In this document: one piece after another, positions 6,166-9,504 of the stretch
How positions within the stretch are numbered: the stretch's first letter is position 1
Layout of the letters: the number at the start of each line of letters is the position of its first letter
DNA from: Deltaproteobacteria bacterium
GTDB lineage: Bacteria > Desulfobacterota > Binatia > UBA9968
Direction of reading: 5' to 3'
Length of the DNA stretch: 9,504 bases
Assembly: GCA_021323355.1 (NCBI GenBank)
Contig: JAJONK010000373.1
Location: 1 to 9,504 of the forward strand
Notes under the pieces: model-generated
What the model saw: the letters and a program-made list of their open reading frames with translations, nothing else
What the model was told of the DNA's origin: nothing
Database searches by the model: none
Translations under genes and position numbers: made by a program

Positions 6166-7043
6166 GCGGCGCGGGTGACGGAAGGGCTCACGGTGAAACG
6201 AGCAATGGAGCCATTGGGTTATCGCGCAGTGGTTACTACCGGCAAGTGCGCGGGATGACCGACCACCAGGCTCATGGGCGAACAGCTCCATCAACGCAGC
6301 ACATCGAGGTGTTGCGGGAAGTGGCGTTGAAGCGGGTGGAAGCGGGGCACCGTCGAGTGCGAGCCTATGCGATGGCATGGGAGAAACTATTACCGAATGC
6401 TGCTGGGAGCAGTCGGATGAGCTGCTATCGGGTGCTCAAGAGCGCGGGGTTGATCCAGCCCCAGCGGATCGGCCACGATTTACGGGCAGCAGCCGAGCGG
6501 CGCCGACAGATGTTAAAGGCGCCTGAGAAGTTCAACGAAGTGTTGCAGGGCGATTTTACCGATTACGTAACTGAGGACGGAGAGAAGTACCGGATCGGTT
6601 GCATCACCGAGTATCTCAGCCGGTTTAACCTGGTTTCTGAGGTGTTGGATACCGAGACGGCGTTAGATTTGATCGCGGTTACCGAAGCGGCGCTCAAAGA
6701 GATCACCGAGCTGGGCCATGAGCTAATCGCGCAGGTAATCCTGGTGACCGACAACGGGCCGACGATGAAGTCCAGACGGTTTCGGGACTTTGCGAAAAAG
6801 ACCGAGTTGTTGATACACATACGCTCGCGCAAGTATCAACCGCAGACCATCGGACGCGAGGAGCGCTATCATGGGTCGTTGAAGCTCGAGCATCTGTATC
6901 GAGTGCTGCCGAATAATCGCACCGAGTTGATCGAGGCGGTAAAGAGCTATCGGTGGTTTTACAATTACGAGAGGCTGCATGTGAGCCTGGGGTACCGCAC
7001 ACCGGCTGCAGTGTATTTAACAAGGGACGGCCAAGAACTCTGA
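6135..7043 (+). CDS. DDE (rve integrase core) transposase, IS3 OrfB-like
   Basis: The frame encodes up to 302 aa. An N-terminal part (AIGLSRSGYYRQVRG, ~26-40) and a helical HTH_21-like segment (~56-108, ending MSCYRVLKSAGLIQP) precede the integrase core. Catalytic residues are Asp140 (LQGDFTDYVTEDG), Asp206 (VILVTDNGPT) and Glu242/243 (GREERYHGSLK), about 35 residues apart as in the D,D-35-E family; the end FYNYERLHVSLGYRTPAAVY is typical of IS3 OrfB. It cuts and joins DNA ends during transposition. The true N-terminus is doubtful: bases 6167-6210 read ARVTEGLTVKRAME in a different frame and would join AIGLSRSG if one base were restored near 6210. Codons 1-25 of the annotated frame are therefore probably not genuine. 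No orfA is seen. Confidence 0.88.
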   Translation: MIHRVTFRHRGGAGDGRAHGETSNGAIGLSRSGYYRQVRGMTDHQAHGRTAPSTQHIEVLREVALKRVEAGHRRVRAYAMAWEKLLPNAAGSSRMSCYRVLKSAGLIQPQRIGHDLRAAAERRRQMLKAPEKFNEVLQGDFTDYVTEDGEKYRIGCITEYLSRFNLVSEVLDTETALDLIAVTEAALKEITELGHELIAQVILVTDNGPTMKSRRFRDFAKKTELLIHIRSRKYQPQTIGREERYHGSLKLEHLYRVLPNNRTELIEAVKSYRWFYNYERLHVSLGYRTPAAVYLTRDGQEL

Positions 7044-7086
7044 CTTACCAGCCGCAAATCGTGTTCCGAAATCGTGGGACAGGACA
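6166..7086 (+). mobile_element. 5'-truncated IS3-like insertion sequence remnant
   Basis: Transposase-related sequence begins right after the repeat boundary at 6165. The right end may lie at about 7086, where GTGGGACAGGACA (7074-7086) has the look of an IS3-type terminus read inward. No matching left inverted repeat was found, which suggests that the left end and any orfA have been lost. The boundaries are inferred. Confidence 0.35.
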
Positions 7087-7112
7087 GTTAGACCGACAGA
7101 GATACTTGGAAG

Positions 7113-7514
7113 ATGCAACATCAACGTACTGAAATCGGAAGAGCATGGTTCGCAATATGTTGGTTCGCCACTTGGGGATTGTTTCAGGGATTTGCAGTCT
7201 TCTCGGTGCTCAATGGAACCTGGGAGCGACCAGCCGCATTTCCGGCCGGCGCATACGAGTCGCTGATCTATCCAGATATGTTCTTCATTCCTGTCTACTT
7301 ACTGGCGGCCACTCTGCTGTTTCGGCGTCACTGGCTCGGGAGCGTCCTGGCCTTTGTGGCGGGCGGTGGAATCGTCTACGCCATGATCTATCTCTTGGCC
7401 CTCTCTGGTTTCTCAGGCGCGGTCAACCTGACCGCTGACGGGATATTCTTGGCCTGCACGTTTGTCTCGCTGTGGCAGGTGGGTTACCGCACCAGTCTGC
7501 GGCATGCGGTCTAA
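7113..7514 (+). CDS. small membrane protein with four predicted helices, unknown function
   Basis: A 133-aa integral membrane protein starting at ATG 7113, preceded by TTGGAAG. Hydrophobic segments lie at about 11-35, 52-70, 74-97 and 104-123, with charged loops such as NGTWERP and FRRHW between them. The tail is basic (YRTSLRHAV). The layout suggests a four-helix inner-membrane protein with both ends in the cytoplasm. I cannot name a family. It lies between the right end of the transposase gene and the second copy of the 66-bp repeat, so it may be a passenger captured between repeats or an ordinary resident gene flanked by insertions. A strong hairpin follows its stop. Confidence 0.7.
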   Translation: MQHQRTEIGRAWFAICWFATWGLFQGFAVFSVLNGTWERPAAFPAGAYESLIYPDMFFIPVYLLAATLLFRRHWLGSVLAFVAGGGIVYAMIYLLALSGFSGAVNLTADGIFLACTFVSLWQVGYRTSLRHAV

Positions 7515-7521
7515 CCAATAA

Positions 7522-7554
7522 GGATTGAGACGACTTCAGAAGTCGTTTCAATCC
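7522..7554 (+). terminator. 15-bp hairpin after membrane protein gene
   Basis: Arm 7522-7536 (GGATTGAGACGACTT) pairs with 7540-7554 (AAGTCGTTTCAATCC) at 15 positions, one a G-U, with a 3-base loop. It starts 7 bases after the stop at 7514, the right place for a transcription end. There is no T-run on either side, so it may stop transcripts weakly or act as an RNA-stabilising hairpin. Confidence 0.55.
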
Positions 7555-7730
7555 GATGTTCAAGAAGCCCGTGGTCGAGGCAGCCGCAATCAATATATAG
7601 GGTAAAAATTGTGAAGCGGTGGTTTGCACCAAGGAAAGCAAAGGTGAGATTGGCTGAGTGTCGGCGCGCAGTGAAATTCCTTCGGTAAAGTTACTTCAAG
7701 TGTAGTGTTTTTGTCGTGCACAGAAAAGAC

Positions 7731-7756
7731 GTCTGGGTGTCATGTCTGGGTGTTAG
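7731..7756 (+). repeat. two tandem 13-bp units
   Basis: Units 7731-7743 and 7744-7756 both start GTCTGGGTGT and match at 11 of 13 positions. They run into the second copy of the 66-bp repeat, mirroring the 13-bp units before the first copy. The preceding GTGCACAGAAAAG (7716-7728) is also shared with the region before copy 1. Confidence 0.7.
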
Positions 7757-7820
7757 GCCTTCGTATTGGTGTCCAGATGAAACGCTGTCGTGACTCATAG
7801 GGTGACGTTCAGGCACAGAG
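7755..7820 (+). repeat. direct repeat, copy 2 (66 bp)
   Basis: Second copy of the repeat at 6098-6165, in the same orientation and about 1.66 kb away. It lacks the GT insertion of copy 1 and differs by a CT/TC swap near position 7793. It is followed by AAGGTGTC, like the tandem units upstream of copy 1. Confidence 0.9.
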
Positions 7821-7884
7821 AAGGTGTCTACCATCGGAATTTAGCAGGTAGCGAGACAAGAAGTAATTCTGTATAGAAGTCTCT

Positions 7885-8060
7885 GACGAGGGTGTGGCTC
7901 TTGGGGTCAGTGGCCTGTTCATTCAGGCTCGCATAGCCTGAAATGCCGCCCTCGTCACCTGCATCATCTGAGGGGGTCGACCGGGATGGTGCCATATTCT
8001 CACCAGAATACGTGGCTCTGTAAGTAGACGAGACCGAAGGATGATGAAATCTCGATCTGC
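7885..8060 (+). ncRNA. candidate IS110 bridge-RNA region (left end)
   Basis: The stretch before the IS110-type gene is non-coding and rich in stems. GACGAGGG (7885-7892) pairs with CCCTCGTC (7949-7956), enclosing a perfect 8-bp hairpin TTCAGGCT/AGCCTGAA (7922-7942). A second hairpin follows at 7991-8016: GCCAT-ATTCT pairs with AGAAT-A and TGGC, with a 2-base bulge. IS110-family elements are known to encode a structured bridge RNA in the non-coding left end upstream of the transposase, which matches this position and size. The target- and donor-binding loops cannot be assigned because the element's ends are unknown and the transposase is broken. Confidence 0.4.
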
Positions 8061-8074
8061 GAAGGAGAAGCTAC

Positions 8075-8557
8075 GTGTCAGAAGAAAAATCAGTAGAACT
8101 TAGAGTTAGTGTGGACGTAGGGTATCGGCGTCACAGTGTGGCGATGGGGCTATCGAGCGGCGAGCTGCTCGAAGAGTTCGAGATCGATCACCGGCCTGAG
8201 GGATTCCAAGAGTTCTTTTCTCGGATCGAGAAACACCTCAAGCAAAAGAACTGTCCAGTAGCGGTAGCGATGGAAGGCTACAATGGCTATGCCCGGCCGC
8301 TAGACAGTCTGGTTCGTCAACGGGGTTACCGGCTTTATAATCTTAACAACTTAAAGTTTGCCCGCTTCAAGGAGATTTTCCCTGGAGCCGCCAAGAGCGA
8401 CGGATCGATGCGCGCTGAAAATAACGAATCCTATAGCTACCCCCGGCAATCGAGGAAGGTGAACGCTCGAGTTATGTCGACCCGATTGGACGGGACAGCC
8501 GGAGTTCTCTTGCCCTGTCTGACGGCGATACTTGCGGGGCACAATGTTGTAGAGTAA
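8075..8557 (+). pseudogene. broken IS110-family transposase (N-terminal DEDD domain only)
   Basis: The first ~109 codons are the RuvC-like DEDD domain of an IS110-type transposase: Asp14 (VSVDVGYRRHSVA), Glu67 (VAVAMEGYNGYA), and Asp109 in FPGAAKSD. The start is GTG 8075 with AAGGAG at 8062-8067. Right after Asp109 the frame breaks: adding one base near 8404 would give KSD-x-IDAR, restoring the last Asp, but stop codons follow within a few codons in that frame too. The rest of the open frame to 8557 is not recognisable as transposase, and the C-terminal Tnp domain with its catalytic Ser is absent. Intact members have roughly 300-400 residues, so this is a dead 5' fragment. When intact, such a protein works with the bridge RNA from the upstream region to recombine DNA. 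Confidence 0.82.
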
Positions 8558-8579
8558 GCGTTAGGTAGAAGAATGACCA

Positions 8580-8768
8580 ATGGACACTGCGAAAGAAGAA
8601 GTGCGGCGCATCCTAGAATCGCTTCCAGATGACGCCACCTTAGAGGACATAGAGTACCGGTTTTACGTTCGCCAAGCGATTGCGGCTGGTGTGCGCGACA
8701 TTGACCAAGGGCAGATTGTAAGCCAAGACGAGGTCGAGCGGCGGATGTCGCGATGGACAAAGAAGTAG
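8580..8768 (+). CDS. type II antitoxin, partner of a ParE/RelE-type toxin
   Basis: A 62-aa acidic-to-mixed helical protein starting at ATG 8580, with AGAAG just upstream. The form RRILESLPDDATLEDIEYRF followed by YVRQAIAAGVRDIDQGQIVS and QDEVERRMSRW is the typical look of short antitoxins coded directly before ParE/RelE-family toxins. Such antitoxins bind and neutralise the toxin and usually repress their own operon. Its end overlaps the toxin start (ATG 8753) by 16 bases, the usual translational coupling. No mutation is visible in it. It lies directly downstream of the broken IS110 fragment, so the pair may have arrived with or been disturbed by mobile elements. Confidence 0.75.
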   Translation: MDTAKEEVRRILESLPDDATLEDIEYRFYVRQAIAAGVRDIDQGQIVSQDEVERRMSRWTKK

Positions 8769-9040
8769 TTTAGACCCTACTGGCTACCACAGACCTTGAA
8801 TCTATTGTCGAATATATTTTACGTGACTCGGAATCTTACGCAGCGGCAGTAGCGCGGGAATTGATGGCGGCGGGCCGGTCTCTCGCTACACTTTCTGAGC
8901 GTGGACGCATAGTGGCAGAGTACCAGGACCCCGCGGTACGAGAACTAATCGTTCGCCGATATCGCCTCATATATCGGGTGCGCTTAGACCGCGTGTTGCG
9001 CATCATTCATGGCGCTCGCCAGCTTCCTACGACCGTCTAG
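8753..9040 (+). pseudogene. ParE/RelE-type toxin gene with in-frame TAG at codon 7
   Basis: The frame from ATG 8753 spans 95 codons and reads as a complete ParE/RelE-superfamily toxin: DLESIVEYILRDSESYAAAV, then RELMAAGRSLATLSERGRIV, AEYQDPAVRELIVRRYRLIY and RVRLDRVLRIIHGARQLP. The conserved helix pair and the RRYRLIYRV/IIHGARQLP end are well kept. Codon 7 is TAG (8771-8773) after MDKEVV, where members of the family usually have Trp (TGG), so a single G-to-A change explains the stop. No good internal start restores it: the next ATG is at codon 38. The toxin would normally poison gyrase (ParE) or cut mRNA (RelE); which of these cannot be told. The antitoxin gene upstream remains open, so the cell may keep an orphan antitoxin. 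Confidence 0.78.
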
Positions 9041-9045
9041 AAAGC

Positions 9046-9068
9046 CGAGAAACTCAAAAAGTTTCGCG
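9046..9068 (+). terminator. short hairpin after toxin gene
   Basis: CGAGAAACT (9046-9054) pairs with AGTTTCGCG (9060-9068) at 8 of 9 positions around a 5-base loop, 6 bases after the toxin stop. No T-run follows, so it is only a weak terminator candidate. Confidence 0.35.
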
Positions 9069-9350
9069 AGAACTGCCGGCAGGTTTCGGAACAAAAACTC
9101 CCGCGATCTTTTCCACTCATTCCAAGTCTGTAAGCTGAGTCCCATTGGTGAAAAAACCTTTCGGACGCTAATTGCCCCGAATAATGCAGAAGATAAATGC
9201 CTTGAGACGGCATGGAACTCCGGTCGAAGAACCCGTGCGTCTAATTTGCCCCAGCTACAGAGGTGCATCTAAAGAGACCTTGACAGTCTTTCATTTGACC
9301 CGCACCCTCCCACACCCTTGTGCTAGATTACCGCGCGCTGGGTTAAACGC
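9069..9350. other. intergenic region before TctC-like gene
   Basis: Open frames on both strands (9009-9272 plus, 8984-9268 minus) overlap the toxin and have no recognisable motifs, so neither is called. A TTGACA at 9280-9285 and TTGACC at 9295-9300 might be -35 boxes for the following gene, but no well-spaced -10 is seen. Confidence 0.4.
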
Positions 9351-9504
9351 TTGAGTATTCCGATAGCCACGTTGATTTTTGTCCTGTTTGCCGGCGCCGC
9401 GTTTCCGGCACCGGCGGCGCAGCGCCCAAGCGTGAATCGCGATGAGCGCGCTGTAGCGGATTTCTATCGCGGCAAAGTCGTGCGAATCGTCGTCGGCTTT
9501 CCGC
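9351..9504 (+). CDS. TctC/Bug-type tripartite tricarboxylate solute-binding protein, 5' part
   Basis: The frame starts at TTG 9351 and runs off the window after 51 codons. A signal peptide (TLIFVLFAGAAFPAPAAQ) is followed by ADFYRGKVVRIVVGFP, the conserved opening of TctC/Bug periplasmic proteins, which continues in the family as a Gly-rich loop. These proteins capture carboxylates and related small molecules for tripartite transporters; many are orphans without transporter genes. The in-frame stop at 9324 excludes a longer N-terminus, and no clear ribosome binding site is seen before the TTG. The gene is on the same strand as the toxin-antitoxin pair but 310 bases away and probably independently transcribed. 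Confidence 0.72.
   Translation, partial: MSIPIATLIFVLFAGAAFPAPAAQRPSVNRDERAVADFYRGKVVRIVVGFP

Noticed and set aside
7522..7554. CRISPR array
   Set aside because: Only one repeat-like unit, no spacers and no cas genes in the window.
8984..9272. 94-aa minus-strand and 87-aa plus-strand frames
   Set aside because: Both overlap the end of the toxin frame or intergenic sequence, have no motifs and look like chance openings.
9280..9329. sigma-70 promoter for the TctC-like gene (TTGACA/TTGACC with TAGATT)
   Set aside because: The -10-like TAGATT lies 23 bases or more from either -35-like box, outside the usual 16-18.

Overview
The window reads as an accessory or regulatory stretch from a Gram-negative bacterium. 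It carries an ECF sigma/anti-sigma pair, a lipoprotein-type signal peptide, Sec-exported proteins and the start of a TctC/Bug-type periplasmic binding protein. Base composition is mixed: mid-50s % GC over most genes, but visibly AT-richer around 5690-6030. No ribosomal or core gene fixes the lineage. The gene mix would suit a soil proteobacterial, Acidobacteria-like or uncultivated lineage, and that is only an impression. All credible genes lie on the + strand.

Region 1 (431-2955) is a compact operon: ECF sigma factor, membrane anti-sigma factor with a zinc-binding HxxxCxxC motif, and a subtilisin-like (S8) serine protease with a lipoprotein-like signal. The protease gene is split by an apparent one-base loss in a T run near 1932-1935. 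Its signal peptide and half of its propeptide are in one frame, and the rest of the propeptide plus the catalytic domain are in another. The periplasmic domain of the anti-sigma factor looks like the protease propeptide, which suggests that protease and anti-sigma factor communicate.

Region 2 (3216-5346) holds a membrane-anchored helical-repeat protein, two or three possible small proteins (two with one membrane segment) and a 314-aa Sec-secreted protein of unknown function. Region 3 (5347-6032) has a 17-bp-armed inverted repeat and two small unknown ORFs.

Region 4 (6047-8557) is a mobile-element graveyard. It contains 13-bp tandem units, two copies of a ~66-bp direct repeat about 1.6 kb apart, a DDE (IS3-like) transposase truncated or frameshifted at its 5' end, and a four-helix membrane protein with a hairpin after it. 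It ends with the broken 5' end of an IS110-family element, whose upstream region folds into several stems as expected for a bridge-RNA locus.

Region 5 (8580-9040) is a type II toxin-antitoxin operon. The antitoxin is intact, but the ParE/RelE-type toxin has an in-frame TAG at codon 7. The window ends inside a gene for a TctC-like solute-binding protein (9351 onward).
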